From R-RK-3 sp963834945 (lineage in GTDB: Bacteria > Pseudomonadota > Alphaproteobacteria > Rhizobiales > Rhodomicrobiaceae), in contig CAWIDT010000005.1 of NCBI GenBank assembly GCA_963834945.1, forward strand, positions 434,001-498,000: a DNA stretch of 64,000 nucleotides. Direction: 5' to 3'. Position 1 is the stretch's first letter; every line of letters begins with the position of its first letter. The notes beneath the pieces are model-generated. The model was given only the letters and a program-made list of their open reading frames with translations. It had not been told where the DNA came from and searched no databases. The position numbers and the translations under genes are program-made. Below are positions 8,681 through 17,887 of this stretch, in pieces.

Positions 8681-8774
8681 GCGGCCTGCCTTTCAAAACG
8701 CAACGGAAAATGCCTTAGACCCCATTCCTGGTTCAATGTATCGGGAACGGGTCTCGATTCTTTGCCTGCCGCGC

Positions 8775-9014
8775 TTAAAGCTCGCGCCTGAACAAGCGGC
8801 TGCGGAAACGCGTCGAAACCCACACGCCGAGCGCGGCGCCGATCAGCGCCACGGTCAGCGTCACCGCCACCCTGGCGACGATGTCGAACATCGCCACCTG
8901 GTCGGGGCTGACGAAGCGCTGAGTCGCGATGAGCTGATCGACGAACCAGCCGGCAAAACGCGCGCCTGCCAGCCCGATGATCACCGCGAACAGGATGCCG
9001 GACATGATCCTCAT
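8775..9014 (-). CDS. Small two-helix membrane protein, partner of the Tae4-like amidase
   Basis: Protein of 79 residues from the ATG at 9014, which has an excellent site GGGAGGTCAAATG. It holds two hydrophobic helices (about 5-26 and 45-68) joined by a short polar loop, and ends in a basic tail RFRSRLFRREL. Its start overlaps the stop of the Tae4-like gene by four bases (ATGA), so the two are translationally coupled. It does not look like the known soluble periplasmic Tai4 immunity proteins. It could be an immunity protein of a new type, a holin-like carrier or an unrelated membrane protein. No homologue is recognised. Confidence 0.65.
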   Translation of the reverse strand: MRIMSGILFAVIIGLAGARFAGWFVDQLIATQRFVSPDQVAMFDIVARVAVTLTVALIGAALGVWVSTRFRSRLFRREL

Positions 9015-9517
9015 TTGACCTCCCAAAACCAGATTTCGCTGGATTTGTTGTAGCCGCCCAGCCAGCCGAACCAGGGAAACAGCATTTTCGCCGAGGTGCG
9101 CCAACCGTTCCAAAGGTCGATATGATCGCCCGTGGGACGCGTCGTGTCGGTGGTTCGCCACCAATAGCCGTTGAAAAAGACGATGCCTTTGCGCCCATCC
9201 AGCTCCTCGGCGAAATTGCCCGGTTTCGTCAGGCTGTAGACCGGGCCAAGGCCGGCGACGCGCGCCCCGCGCAAGGCGCTCGCCACTTCCCTGGCGCGGA
9301 TGAAATGCATCTCCTCAGGCGGATGATTGGTCAGCTTGGCCTGGTTGCAGGTGGTCGCGCCGCGAAGCTCGCCGACGCCGACGCCAGACCGCCTCAGGCA
9401 CACGCCCATGCGGATGGCGCATTGATTTTCGAAATTGCCGATGCCGAGCGTGCGGCAAGGATATTGCTCCCCCTGATTGGTCGGATGATTTGACCAGAGC
9501 TGATGAAACGTGACCAT
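9011..9517 (-). CDS. Tae4-family peptidoglycan amidase (T6SS effector type)
   Basis: Protein of 168 residues without a signal peptide. It carries the Tae4 signatures: FENQCAIRMG with catalytic C33, RKGIVFFNGYWWR, and GDHIDLWNG with catalytic H132 (D134 nearby). These align in order with the NACPIRMS, KGIIVV and GHVTLWNG blocks of Tae4 effectors. Tae4 enzymes cleave the D-Glu to meso-diaminopimelate bond in peptide stems and are normally injected by a type VI secretion system. No T6SS gene lies in the window, so delivery is unknown. It is coupled to the two-helix membrane gene downstream. Confidence 0.8.
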   Translation of the reverse strand: MVTFHQLWSNHPTNQGEQYPCRTLGIGNFENQCAIRMGVCLRRSGVGVGELRGATTCNQAKLTNHPPEEMHFIRAREVASALRGARVAGLGPVYSLTKPGNFAEELDGRKGIVFFNGYWWRTTDTTRPTGDHIDLWNGWRTSAKMLFPWFGWLGGYNKSSEIWFWEVK

Positions 9518-9591
9518 GCGCTCTCCCCGAGGCCATATGGCGCGTTCGCATATAGCATAGGAGCGATGGCTACCATAAGCCGCTTGCCGGC

Positions 9592-10905
9592 TCAGCTGCG
9601 ATTTTTCTCAGGCCGCAGCTTGACCCAGGCCGCCATGCGCTTGCCGATCTCCTTTTCCTGGCCGAAACCGGTGGGCGTGTAGAAGCTCTGGCGCTCCATC
9701 TCGTCCGGAAAATAGTCCTGGCCGGAAAAGCCTTCCGGCGTGTCTGGGTCGTAAATGTAGCCCTCGCCATAGCCCTCGTCCGCCATCAGCCGGGTCGGCG
9801 CGTTCAGGATGATTTTCGGCGGCGCGAGCGATCCTTGCTCCTTTGCAGTGCCTATGGCGCGTTTGAACGCGACATAGGCGGCGTTGGATTTCGGGGCCGT
9901 GGCCAGATAGAGCGCGGCCTGCGCCAGCGCCAGCTCGCCTTCCGGCGAGCCGAGGAAATCATAAGCGTCCTTGGCGGCGTTGCATTGGACCAGCGCCTGC
10001 GGGTCGGCAAGGCCGATGTCTTCCACGGCCATGCGCACCAGGCGGCGGGCGATGTAGAGCGGGTCCTCGCCGCCGGCGAGCATCCGCGCCAGCCAATAGA
10101 GCGTGGCGTCAGGATCGGAGCCGCGCACCGATTTGTGCAGCGCGCTGATGAGGTCGTAATGGCCGTCGCGGTTCTTGTCGTAGAGCGGCGCGCGGCGCTG
10201 TACGATCTGTACGAGGGCCTCGGGCGTGAGCGGTTCGGCGCCGGCAGGTGCGGCCGCATAGACGCTCTCGGCAAGGTTCAGCACCGTGCGTCCGTCGCCA
10301 TCGGCCATGCCGATGAGCGTGCCCCTGGCGTCGGGCGAGAGCGGCAGCGGACGCTTCTCCAGCGCCTCGGCCCGCCGCAGCAGACCCTCAAGGGCCTCCT
10401 CGTCCAGCCGGCGGAACACCAGCACCGTGGCGCGCGACAAGAGAGCGCCGTTCAGCTCGAATGACGGGTTTTCGGTGGTGGCACCGATCAGGATGATGGT
10501 GCCGTCTTCCATCACCGGCAGGAAGCCGTCCTGCTGGGCGCGGTTGAACCGGTGGATCTCGTCGACGAACAGCACCGTGCCCACGCCCATCTTGCGGCGC
10601 TCGCGCGCGGCCTCGAACAGCTTGCGCAGCTCCTGCACGCCCGAATAGATCGCGGAAATCTGCTCGAAATGCAGCCCCGCGCCTTCGGCGATCAGCCGCG
10701 CCACGGTGGTTTTGCCGGTGCCGGGCGGCCCCCAGAAGATCACCGACCGGAGGCCGCCTTTGCCCAGCATCCGGCGCAGCATGCCCTCCGGGCCGAGCAG
10801 ATGGTCCTGCCCGGCGACTTCGTCGAGCGATTTCGGGCGCAGGCGGTCGGCGAGCGGGCGCGGCGCGCTGCGCTCCATGCCGGCGGCTTCGAAAAGGGTG
10901 GTCAT
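9592..10905 (-). CDS. rarA: Replication-associated recombination protein A (MgsA/RarA AAA+ ATPase)
   Basis: Protein of 437 residues, normal for the family. The AAA+ core has Walker A GPPGTGKTT at 59-67, Walker B LFVDEIHRFN near 112-121 and sensor 1 IGATTENPSF. The C-terminal domain includes KSVRGSDPDATLYWLARM and ends with the FYTPTGFGQE block common to RarA. It acts at stalled replication forks together with SSB and RecA. It is a single gene here; a palindromic element separates it from the HtrA gene. Confidence 0.95.
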   Translation of the reverse strand: MTTLFEAAGMERSAPRPLADRLRPKSLDEVAGQDHLLGPEGMLRRMLGKGGLRSVIFWGPPGTGKTTVARLIAEGAGLHFEQISAIYSGVQELRKLFEAARERRKMGVGTVLFVDEIHRFNRAQQDGFLPVMEDGTIILIGATTENPSFELNGALLSRATVLVFRRLDEEALEGLLRRAEALEKRPLPLSPDARGTLIGMADGDGRTVLNLAESVYAAAPAGAEPLTPEALVQIVQRRAPLYDKNRDGHYDLISALHKSVRGSDPDATLYWLARMLAGGEDPLYIARRLVRMAVEDIGLADPQALVQCNAAKDAYDFLGSPEGELALAQAALYLATAPKSNAAYVAFKRAIGTAKEQGSLAPPKIILNAPTRLMADEGYGEGYIYDPDTPEGFSGQDYFPDEMERQSFYTPTGFGQEKEIGKRMAAWVKLRPEKNRS

Positions 10906-10968
10906 CGGCTAAGATAGTGCCGTTGATGCAGGCCCTGCAAGAGGATCGGCGCGCCTTGGATTCTGTCG

Positions 10969-10998
10969 CCCCGGACGAAGCGCAGCGCAGATCCGGGG
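10969..10998. repeat. REP-like palindrome
   Basis: CCCCGGA and TCCGGGG arms flank the inner sequence CGAAGCGCAGCGCAGA, itself partly self-complementary. It lies in the 170-bp gap between rarA and the HtrA gene. Two elements of similar design are at 50533-50562 and 50611-50632. On the minus strand all three read CCCGG..., with CGAC following the second arm. Confidence 0.6.
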
Positions 10999-11075
10999 AC
11001 TAATCCCTATCCTCCGGTGCATAAGGCCGGCTCGGAGGCCGGGCGACGAATGTTTCCACCTGAAGCGACCTTGCA

Positions 11076-12557
11076 TTAGGCCCGCACGATGGTGCGCAAT
11101 TCCTCGCCGCCGCGCCTGATCCTGAGGTCCCAGCCGCGAACCGGCCGTTTCAGCAGCTCGACCAGATCTTTGACGCGCTCCACGGCTTTGCCGTTGATCA
11201 TGATGATGACGTCCCCAGGCCGCAGGCCGACGCGGCGGGCGGTCGAATTCGCCGATGTTTCGACGACCACCACACCTGATTTCTGATCGATGGACAGCTC
11301 GTCCGCGACTGCCGGCGAAAGATTGGCGACCGTCGCGCCGGCGAACGGGTTGGCGCCGTCAATCTCCCTGAGGTCGCGCGGCACGCTCTCGGGCGCCGGC
11401 GTCAGCGCGACCCGCACCTTGCGGATGCGTCCGCCATTCGTGACATCCAGCTCGGCGGTGCCGCCGACGCTCTTGGTGGCGAAGCGGTAGAGCACGCCCT
11501 GCGAGTCGATGGCATCGCGCCCATCGACGGCGGTAATCACATCACCCGGCTTCAGACCGGCCTTCGCCGCCGGGCTGCCATCGGTGACGCTGTCGACGAT
11601 GGCTCCCGCCGGGCGGTCGAGACCCGTCGCGCGGGCGATGTCGGGGGTGACGTTCTCCAGGTCGGCGCCGAGCCAGGGCCGCTCGATCTTGCCGCCATGC
11701 AGGGCCGAATTGACCACGACGCGCACCATGTTCGAGGGGATGGAAAAGCCGATGCCCATCGATCCGCCGCTGCGCGAATAGATCGCGGTGTTGATGCCGG
11801 CGATGCGGCCGTTCATGTCGACCAGCGGTCCGCCGGAATTGCCCGGATTGATCGCGGCGTCGGTCTGGATGAAGAACTGATAGTCGGAGATGCCGACGCG
11901 GGTGCGCGCTAGCGCCGAAATGATGCCGCTGGTCACCGTCTGGCCGACACCGAAGGGGTTGCCGATCGCCAGAACGATGTCGCCGACCTCCAGCGAATCG
12001 GAATCGGCGAAGGGCAGATAAGGAAAGTCCTTGTCGCCCTCGATGCGCAGGATGGCGAGATCGGAGCGCTCGTCGCGCAGGATGATCTTGGCTTCGAATT
12101 CCCGGCTGTCCGAGAGCGCGACCTTGATCGTCGCCTGGCCTTCGCTTTGCACGACGTGATTGTTGGTGACGACCAGCCCGTCCGGCGAGACGATGACGCC
12201 CGAGCCGAGCGAGCCCTGCTGCCTGCCGTCCGAATTTCCGGAATTGTCGCCGAAGAAGCGCTGGAAAAACGGATCGTCGAGGAACGGGGAGCGCTGGCGA
12301 CGCGCCGCCTGCTGTTGGACAACATAGACATTGACCACGGCCGGGGCCGCGATCTTGACCACCTTGGCGTAGGATACGGTGAGATCGCCCCGATTGCGGG
12401 GCACCGGCTTGTCGGCCGTGACGGTCGTCTGCTGCGCGACAACAGCGATGGGGGCCCAGCGGCCGGCTGCGAGGACACCGGCTGCGATGAGCAGCGCCGC
12501 AAGGCTTCCAAGAAACAGGCGCCGGGGCCCGCGCATATGGCGCTTTCCTGAACTCAT
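11076..12557 (-). CDS. htrA: Do/HtrA-family periplasmic serine protease with two PDZ domains
   Basis: Protein of 493 residues. An N-terminal membrane segment (about 13-31) acts as signal or anchor. The trypsin-like domain has a complete triad: H134 in VVTNNHVVQ, D167 in RSDLAILRI and S241 in NPGNSGGPLV. A Phe- and Gln-rich LA loop (about 82-116) precedes it. Two PDZ domains follow (about 300-385 and 405-490, the second around VVVETSANSTARRVGLRPGDVI). It should degrade misfolded envelope proteins. It ends the clean stretch beside rplQ, with 35 bases between the two genes. Confidence 0.95.
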   Translation of the reverse strand: MSSGKRHMRGPRRLFLGSLAALLIAAGVLAAGRWAPIAVVAQQTTVTADKPVPRNRGDLTVSYAKVVKIAAPAVVNVYVVQQQAARRQRSPFLDDPFFQRFFGDNSGNSDGRQQGSLGSGVIVSPDGLVVTNNHVVQSEGQATIKVALSDSREFEAKIILRDERSDLAILRIEGDKDFPYLPFADSDSLEVGDIVLAIGNPFGVGQTVTSGIISALARTRVGISDYQFFIQTDAAINPGNSGGPLVDMNGRIAGINTAIYSRSGGSMGIGFSIPSNMVRVVVNSALHGGKIERPWLGADLENVTPDIARATGLDRPAGAIVDSVTDGSPAAKAGLKPGDVITAVDGRDAIDSQGVLYRFATKSVGGTAELDVTNGGRIRKVRVALTPAPESVPRDLREIDGANPFAGATVANLSPAVADELSIDQKSGVVVVETSANSTARRVGLRPGDVIIMINGKAVERVKDLVELLKRPVRGWDLRIRRGGEELRTIVRA

Positions 12558-12592
12558 GCCACCACGACGGTCAGCCGCCCACGCAAAGCGGA

Positions 12593-13018
12593 TTACGCGG
12601 CGCGGGCTTCTGCTTCACCCTGATTTTGCACCGGGCCGGAATCCTGACCCTTGGCGCTCTCGTCGCGATCGACCAGTTCGATCACCGCGATCGGTGCGCT
12701 GTCTCCATAGCGGAAGCCGGCCTTGAGGACGCGCGTATAGCCGCCCTCGCGGGTTTTGTAGCGCGGACCGATCGTGTCGAACAGCTTCGCCACGATCTTT
12801 TCGTCGCGCAGGCGGGCGACGGCGAGCCGGCGGGAATTGAGATCGCCGCGCTTGGCCAGCGTGATCAGCCGCTCGGTGACGCGGCGCAGATCCTTGGCTT
12901 TCGGCAAGGTGGTGATGATCTGCTCATGCTTGAGCAGCGCCGCCGCCATATTGGCGAACAGCGCGCGGCGATGTTCGGCCGTCCGGTTCAGCTTCCGGCC
13001 TGCTTTGCGATGGCGCAT
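12593..13018 (-). CDS. rplQ: 50S ribosomal protein bL17
   Basis: Protein of 141 residues starting MRHRKAGRKLNRTAEHRRAL, the family signature, with FANMAAALLKHEQIITTLPKAKDLR following. The C-terminus carries an alphaproteobacterial acidic/Ala-rich tail. It lines the exit tunnel of the large subunit. It is the last gene of the alpha operon, 55 bases after rpoA. Confidence 0.97.
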   Translation of the reverse strand: MRHRKAGRKLNRTAEHRRALFANMAAALLKHEQIITTLPKAKDLRRVTERLITLAKRGDLNSRRLAVARLRDEKIVAKLFDTIGPRYKTREGGYTRVLKAGFRYGDSAPIAVIELVDRDESAKGQDSGPVQNQGEAEARAA

Positions 13019-13073
13019 GCGACTTCCCTCAATTCGTCGTCGTGGCGGCGCGGGCCAAAACCCCCGCGCGCCG

Positions 13074-14090
13074 TTAATATTGATCTTCGAAGCGCTTGGC
13101 CAGCTCTTCGATGTTTTCCGGCGGCCAGTTCGGCACTTCCATGCCCAGATGCAGGCCCATGCCGGCGAGCACTTCCTTGATCTCGTTCAGCGACTTGCGG
13201 CCGAAATTCGGCGTGCGCAGCATCTCCGGCTCGGACTTCTGAATGAGGTCGCCGATATAGACGATATTGTCGTTCTTCAGGCAGTTCGCCGAACGCACGG
13301 AAAGCTCCAGCTCGTCCACCTTTTTGAGCAGCGCGGCGTTGAACTCCAGATCCGGCGCGCGCTCCTCGCGGACTTCCTTGCGCGGCTCCTCGAAGTTGAC
13401 GAAGATCGACAGCTGGTCCTGGAGAATGCGGGCGGCGAGCGCCACGGAATCTTCCGGGTTGATCGAGCCGTCGGTCTCGATATCCATGGTCAGCTTGTCA
13501 TAGTCGAGGATCTGGCCTTCGCGCGTGTTGGAGACGCGGTAGGAGACCTTCTTGACCGGGCTGTAGAGGCTGTCCACCGGGATGAGGCCGATGGGCGCGT
13601 CTTCCGGGCGGTTGCGCTCGGAGGGGACATAGCCCTTGCCGAGCGACGCGGTGAATTCCATGCGCACCGTCGCGCCCTCGTCGACCGTGCAGATCACATG
13701 GTTCGGATTGAGGATTTCGACGTCCGCGCCCGCTTCGATATCGCGCGCCAGCACGACGCCGGGGCCTTCCTTCTTCAGCACCATGCGCTTCACGCCGTCG
13801 GAGTGAATGCGCAGCGCCACTTCCTTGATGTTGAGGACGATGTCCGTCACATCCTCGCGCACGCCGGCGATGGAGGAGAATTCATGCAGCACGCCATCGA
13901 TATGCACGCTGGTGATCGCGGCGCCCTGCAGCGAGGACAGCAGCACGCGGCGCAGCGCGTTGCCGAGCGTCAGGCCGAAGCCGCGCTCCAGCGGCTCGGC
14001 GACCACGGTGCCAAGGCGCTTGGAGTCGCGGCCGGAGGCGACGCTCAGCTTGGCGGGTTTGATGAGATCTTGCCAGTTCTTCTGCAACAC
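13074..14090 (-). CDS. rpoA: RNA polymerase alpha subunit
   Basis: Protein of 338 residues. The start is a GTG at 14090 after GGAAGG, giving VLQKNWQDLIKPAKL, which matches the alphaproteobacterial MIQKNWQELIKP start; the upstream open frame is spurious. The N-terminal dimerisation domain contains EPLERGFGLTLGNALRRVLLSS. The C-terminal domain (about 250-325) has LELSVRSANCLKNDNI and GRKSLNEIKEVLAGMGL, which contact promoter DNA and activators. It lies between rpsK and rplQ. Confidence 0.97.
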   Translation of the reverse strand: MLQKNWQDLIKPAKLSVASGRDSKRLGTVVAEPLERGFGLTLGNALRRVLLSSLQGAAITSVHIDGVLHEFSSIAGVREDVTDIVLNIKEVALRIHSDGVKRMVLKKEGPGVVLARDIEAGADVEILNPNHVICTVDEGATVRMEFTASLGKGYVPSERNRPEDAPIGLIPVDSLYSPVKKVSYRVSNTREGQILDYDKLTMDIETDGSINPEDSVALAARILQDQLSIFVNFEEPRKEVREERAPDLEFNAALLKKVDELELSVRSANCLKNDNIVYIGDLIQKSEPEMLRTPNFGRKSLNEIKEVLAGMGLHLGMEVPNWPPENIEELAKRFEDQY

Positions 14091-14199
14091 GGAGAACCTT
14101 CCTATATGCGATGCGCCAGCAAAGGGCTGGCAGCTCAATTCGGCGAAACACTTTTGACCTGAGGGCCGGGCGGCGCGAGTCCGCGCCCAGCGGCCCGCG

Positions 14200-14589
14200 T
14201 TACACGCGGCGGCGCTTGCGCGGCCGGCAGCCATTATGCGGAATGGGCGTCACATCGGTGATCGCCACGACCTGGAAGCCGCAGGACTGCAAAGCCCGCA
14301 GCGCGGATTCGCGCCCCGAACCAGGGCCGCTCACTTCGACCTCGATGGTCTTCATGCCATGTTCCATCGCCTTGCGTCCGGCGTCTTCGGCGGCCATCTG
14401 CGCGGCATAGGGCGTCGATTTGCGCGAGCCCTTGAAGCCCATCGTGCCCGCCGACGACCAGGAGATGGCATTGCCCTGCGCATCGGTGATGGTGATCATG
14501 GTGTTGTTGAACGAGGCATTCACATGCGCCACGCCCGAGGTGATGTTCTTCTTTTCGCGGCGGCGAACGCGCGTCTTTTCCTTAGCCAT
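14200..14589 (-). CDS. rpsK: 30S ribosomal protein uS11
   Basis: Protein of 129 residues with the family core GVAHVNASFNNTMITITDAQGN, SSAGTMGFKGSRKSTPYAAQ and a basic C-terminus PIPHNGCRPRKRRRV. It sits on the platform of the small subunit near the mRNA exit. It lies between rpsM and rpoA, as in other alpha operons. The frame is intact. Confidence 0.97.
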   Translation of the reverse strand: MAKEKTRVRRREKKNITSGVAHVNASFNNTMITITDAQGNAISWSSAGTMGFKGSRKSTPYAAQMAAEDAGRKAMEHGMKTIEVEVSGPGSGRESALRALQSCGFQVVAITDVTPIPHNGCRPRKRRRV

Positions 14590-14636
14590 GGTCTCAAAGT
14601 CCTCAGATCATCAGCCGCGCGACCGGCGGCAATTCC

Positions 14637-15005
14637 TTATTTCTTTTTGCCCGCGATCGGCTTGGCCGGGCCTTTGCGCGTGCGCGCATTGGTGTGCGTG
14701 CGCTGGCCATGCACCGGCAGGCCGCGGCGATGCCGCAGACCGCGATAGCAGGCCAGATCCATCAGCCGCTTGATGTTCATCGCGACTTCGCGGCGCAGAT
14801 CGCCTTCGACGGCATAATCGCGGTCGATCACTTCGCGGATCTGCAAAATCTCGGCGTCCGAAAGCTGATTGACGCGGCGCTCCGGCGGAACGTTGGTTTT
14901 TTCACAGATATTCTGGGCCAGCTTAGGCCCAATGCCATGGATGTAGCGCAAGGCGACATCGACGCGCTTATTCGACGGAATATTGACACCCGCAATACGT
15001 GCCAC
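14637..15005 (-). CDS. rpsM: 30S ribosomal protein uS13
   Basis: Protein of 122 residues starting MARIAGVNIPSNKRVDVALRYI, with GIGPKLAQNI and the basic tail RGLPVHGQRTHTNARTRKGP that reaches the decoding centre. It is the first gene after adk. About 190 bases separate it from adk, and bL36, which often stands here, is absent. Confidence 0.97.
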   Translation of the reverse strand: MARIAGVNIPSNKRVDVALRYIHGIGPKLAQNICEKTNVPPERRVNQLSDAEILQIREVIDRDYAVEGDLRREVAMNIKRLMDLACYRGLRHRRGLPVHGQRTHTNARTRKGPAKPIAGKKK

Positions 15006-15194
15006 AGCAGATTCTCCTTAGCAGGCGGGTGCACAATGCGTTCCGCCGTCATTCTCGTTAGCCGCCCGATGGGGCGCTTTACATGCATAAAACCGACCTG
15101 AATTACAGTCATTCAGGCGAAACGAACCCATTTCGGTGAAGAGTGCGATATTTAGCTGATGTTTGCACTGCTCGTCAACCTCCCGCCGGTGTTC

Positions 15195-15855
15195 TCAGCG
15201 TGTCGCCTTTTCACTGAAAACCTCGTCGATATGGCGCGAGACCTCTTCGATGGGCGCCTCGCCGTCTATGACGGCAACTTTGCCCTGTCCCTTGTAGTAC
15301 GTTATCAGCGGCGCCGTCTGCGTGTGATAGGCCATCAGACGGTTTTTCACCGTCCCCGGATTGTCGTCGGCGCGGCGCTTGAATTCGTGATTGCCGCATT
15401 TGTCGCAAACGCCGTCCTGCGCCGGAAGCTTGAACGTGTCGTGATACCCCTCGCCGCACACGGCGCAGGTGAACCGCCCGGCGATCCGGTCCACCAGCAA
15501 TTCGTCGCGCACCTGAATGACGACTACATGGTCGATCGCGCTGCCGCGTTCGTTCCAGCCATGCGTCAAGCGCCTCGGCCTGCTCCACGGTGCGCGGGAA
15601 CCCATCGAGGATGAAGCCCTGTGCCGGCTTCATACCCGCCAGATACTCGAAGACGACCTCGACGACCAGACCGTCCGGCACCAAAGCACCCTTGTCCATG
15701 AACGCTTTGGCCTGCATGCCCACCGGGGTCTGCGCCGTCACCGCCGCCCGCAACATATCCCCCGAGGAGAGCTGCCTGAGCGAAAATTTCTGCTCCAGAA
15801 GCTTTGCCTGTGTCCCCTTTCCCGCACCGGGCGGGCCCAGAAGAATGAGATTCAT
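15195..15855 (-). CDS. adk: Adenylate kinase (frameshifted in this sequence)
   Basis: Catalyses ATP + AMP = 2 ADP. The N-terminal part begins MNLILLGPPGAGKGTQA (P-loop) and includes SSGDMLR and ILDGFPRT. The reading then breaks at about 15555, where one extra base in a GG run changes frame; removing it restores DAWLNERGSAIDHVVVIQV and a complete protein of about 219 residues. The LID carries CAVC ... CDKC, a four-cysteine zinc site known from some alphaproteobacterial kinases. The ATG overlaps the secY stop (TGATG). An essential gene, so the shift is most likely a sequence error. Confidence 0.9.
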
Positions 15856-17186
15856 CAGCGCTTCGCTCCCCGCAACCTGGACTTCTTGATTAGGCCTTCA
15901 TATTGGTGCGCGAGCAAGTGGCTTTGAATTTGCGCGACCGTGTCCATGGTCACGCTGACGACGATCAGAAGCGACGTGCCGCCGAAATAGAACGGCACGC
16001 CGGCCGAGGAAATCAGGATCTCCGGCAGCACGCACACGGCGGCCAGATAGGCGGCGCCGATCACCGTGATGCGCGTCAGCACATAGTCTATATACTCCGC
16101 GGTGCGCGCGCCGGGACGGATGCCGGGAATGAACCCGCCATATTTCTTCAAATTCTCCGCCGTGTCCTGGGGATTGAACACGATGGCCGTGTAGAAGAAG
16201 GCAAAGAACACGATCCCCGCGACATAGAGCGCGATATAGAGCGGCTGTCCTCTGCCCAGAACCGCGGTCATCGAGGTCAGCCAGTCCGGACCGCGGCCGG
16301 CGGAGAAATTCGCGATGGTGATCGGCACCAGCAGCAGCGAGGACGCGAAAATCGGCGGAATGACGCCCGACGTATTCAGCTTCAGCGGCAGATGCGAGCT
16401 GTCGCCCTGGAACATCTTGTTGCCCATCTGGCGCTTGGGATATTGCACCAGCAGCCGGCGCTGCGCCCGTTCCATGAACACGATGCAGCCGATGACGAGC
16501 ACGCCGCCGATCAGCAACGCCACGATCAGGCCGGGCGAAAGCGCGCCCTGACGGCTCAGCTCCAGCATGCCGACCAGCGCGGTGGGCATGCCCGCGACGA
16601 TGCCGGCGAAGATGATCAGCGAAATGCCGTTGCCGACGCCACGCGCGGTGATCTGCTCGCCCAGCCACATCAGGAACACCGTGCCGCCGACCAGCGTGAA
16701 CACCGCCGTCAGCCGGAAGAACAAGCCCGGATCCAGCACGACATTGCCCGAACTTTCCAGACCGACGGCAATGGCATAGCCTTGCAGCGCCGCCAAGATC
16801 ACGGTGCCGTAGCGCGTATATTGGTTGATCTGCTTGCGGCCGCTCTCGCCCTCCTTCTTCAGGGCTTCCAGATGCGGGGAAACCGTGGTCAGGAGCTGAA
16901 CGATGATCGAGGCCGAAATATAGGGCATGATGTTGAGCGCGAAGATCGCCATGCGTCCGACGGCGCCGCCGGAAAACATGTTGAAAATGCCCAGAATGCC
17001 AGACTGATTTTGGCGCACCAGATCGGCAAGCGCCTCCGGATTGATGCCGGGCAGCGGAATATAGGTGCCGAGGCGATAGACCAGCAAGGCGCCCAGCGTA
17101 AACCACAGGCGCCGCTTCAGCTCCTCGGCCTTGCCGAAAGCCGAAAAATTGAGATTGGCGACAAGCTGCTCAGCCGCAGACACCAT
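15855..17186 (-). CDS. secY: Protein translocase subunit SecY
   Basis: Integral membrane protein of 443 residues forming the SecYEG channel. Ten hydrophobic segments are present. Signature blocks are LPGINPEAL, MFSGGAVGRMAIFALNIMPYISASIIVQLL in two halves, SLIIFAGIVAG and QFGGTSLL-like FYFGGTSLLIVVSVTMDT at the C-terminal end. The frame is intact. It is placed between rplO and adk, and its stop overlaps the adk start. Confidence 0.97.
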   Translation of the reverse strand: MVSAAEQLVANLNFSAFGKAEELKRRLWFTLGALLVYRLGTYIPLPGINPEALADLVRQNQSGILGIFNMFSGGAVGRMAIFALNIMPYISASIIVQLLTTVSPHLEALKKEGESGRKQINQYTRYGTVILAALQGYAIAVGLESSGNVVLDPGLFFRLTAVFTLVGGTVFLMWLGEQITARGVGNGISLIIFAGIVAGMPTALVGMLELSRQGALSPGLIVALLIGGVLVIGCIVFMERAQRRLLVQYPKRQMGNKMFQGDSSHLPLKLNTSGVIPPIFASSLLLVPITIANFSAGRGPDWLTSMTAVLGRGQPLYIALYVAGIVFFAFFYTAIVFNPQDTAENLKKYGGFIPGIRPGARTAEYIDYVLTRITVIGAAYLAAVCVLPEILISSAGVPFYFGGTSLLIVVSVTMDTVAQIQSHLLAHQYEGLIKKSRLRGAKR

Positions 17187-17322
17187 CAGGAGAACTCCAA
17201 ATGCCGATGGGCGCGCCTACGCGCCCGTCTCAGCTGCTTGCCGACGATGCCGTCACCAAGCGCCTCAAAATCCACTCCGCCCGTCACGCGCCGGAAACCG
17301 CCCAGGATACGCGGGCGCCGCG

Positions 17323-17853
17323 CTATTCACTCTTTGCTGCGTCAGCCTTCTTGCCCTTTTTCGGACGCCGCTCGCTCGCATCCGTATCCTTGACCAGCTT
17401 CAGCAGCTTCACGCTGCCGCCCGCCGCCTCGATGGCCTTAATCGCACTGGCGGTGGCGCCGGCCACTTCCAGGCTGACCTTGGCCTTCAGTTCGCCGCGC
17501 CCGAGCAGGCGCACGCCGTCGCGCTCCCGCCGCAGCACACCGGCGGCGATCATCGCCTTGGCGTCGATCGGGCTGCCCGCATCCAGCTTGCCGTCGTCGA
17601 TGGCGCGCTGCAGCCGCTCCAGATTGACCTCGGAATATTTCAGCCGCGCCGGATTGTTGAAGCCGCGCTTCGGCAGCCGCATGTGAATCGGCATCTGGCC
17701 GCCTTCGAAGCCCTTGATGGCGACGCCCGAGCGCGCCTTCTGGCCCTTATGACCGCGTCCCGCCGTCTTGCCGAGGCCGGAGCCGATGCCGCGGCCGACA
17801 CGCTTGCGCGCCTGGGTCGCGCCATCCATATCACTGAGTTCGTTAAGCTGCAT
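17323..17853 (-). CDS. rplO: 50S ribosomal protein uL15
   Basis: Protein of 176 residues. MQLNELSDMDGATQARKRVGRG, the glycine-rich GSGLGKTAGRGHKGQKARSG and MPIHMRLPKRGFNN are diagnostic. The C-terminus is extended and Lys/Glu rich, as in other alphaproteobacteria. A gap of about 136 bases to secY holds no gene. Confidence 0.97.
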   Translation of the reverse strand: MQLNELSDMDGATQARKRVGRGIGSGLGKTAGRGHKGQKARSGVAIKGFEGGQMPIHMRLPKRGFNNPARLKYSEVNLERLQRAIDDGKLDAGSPIDAKAMIAAGVLRRERDGVRLLGRGELKAKVSLEVAGATASAIKAIEAAGGSVKLLKLVKDTDASERRPKKGKKADAAKSE

Positions 17854-17887
17854 CTGCCTGCCTCAAGCCAAATTCCTGGTACGGCCT

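Noticed and set aside
8681..8774. Fluoride riboswitch before crcB
   Set aside because: The conserved riboswitch core was looked for and is not present.
15903..17393. 496-codon plus-strand frame opposite secY
   Set aside because: It is the antisense of secY and rich in His, Arg and Gln; no family resemblance.
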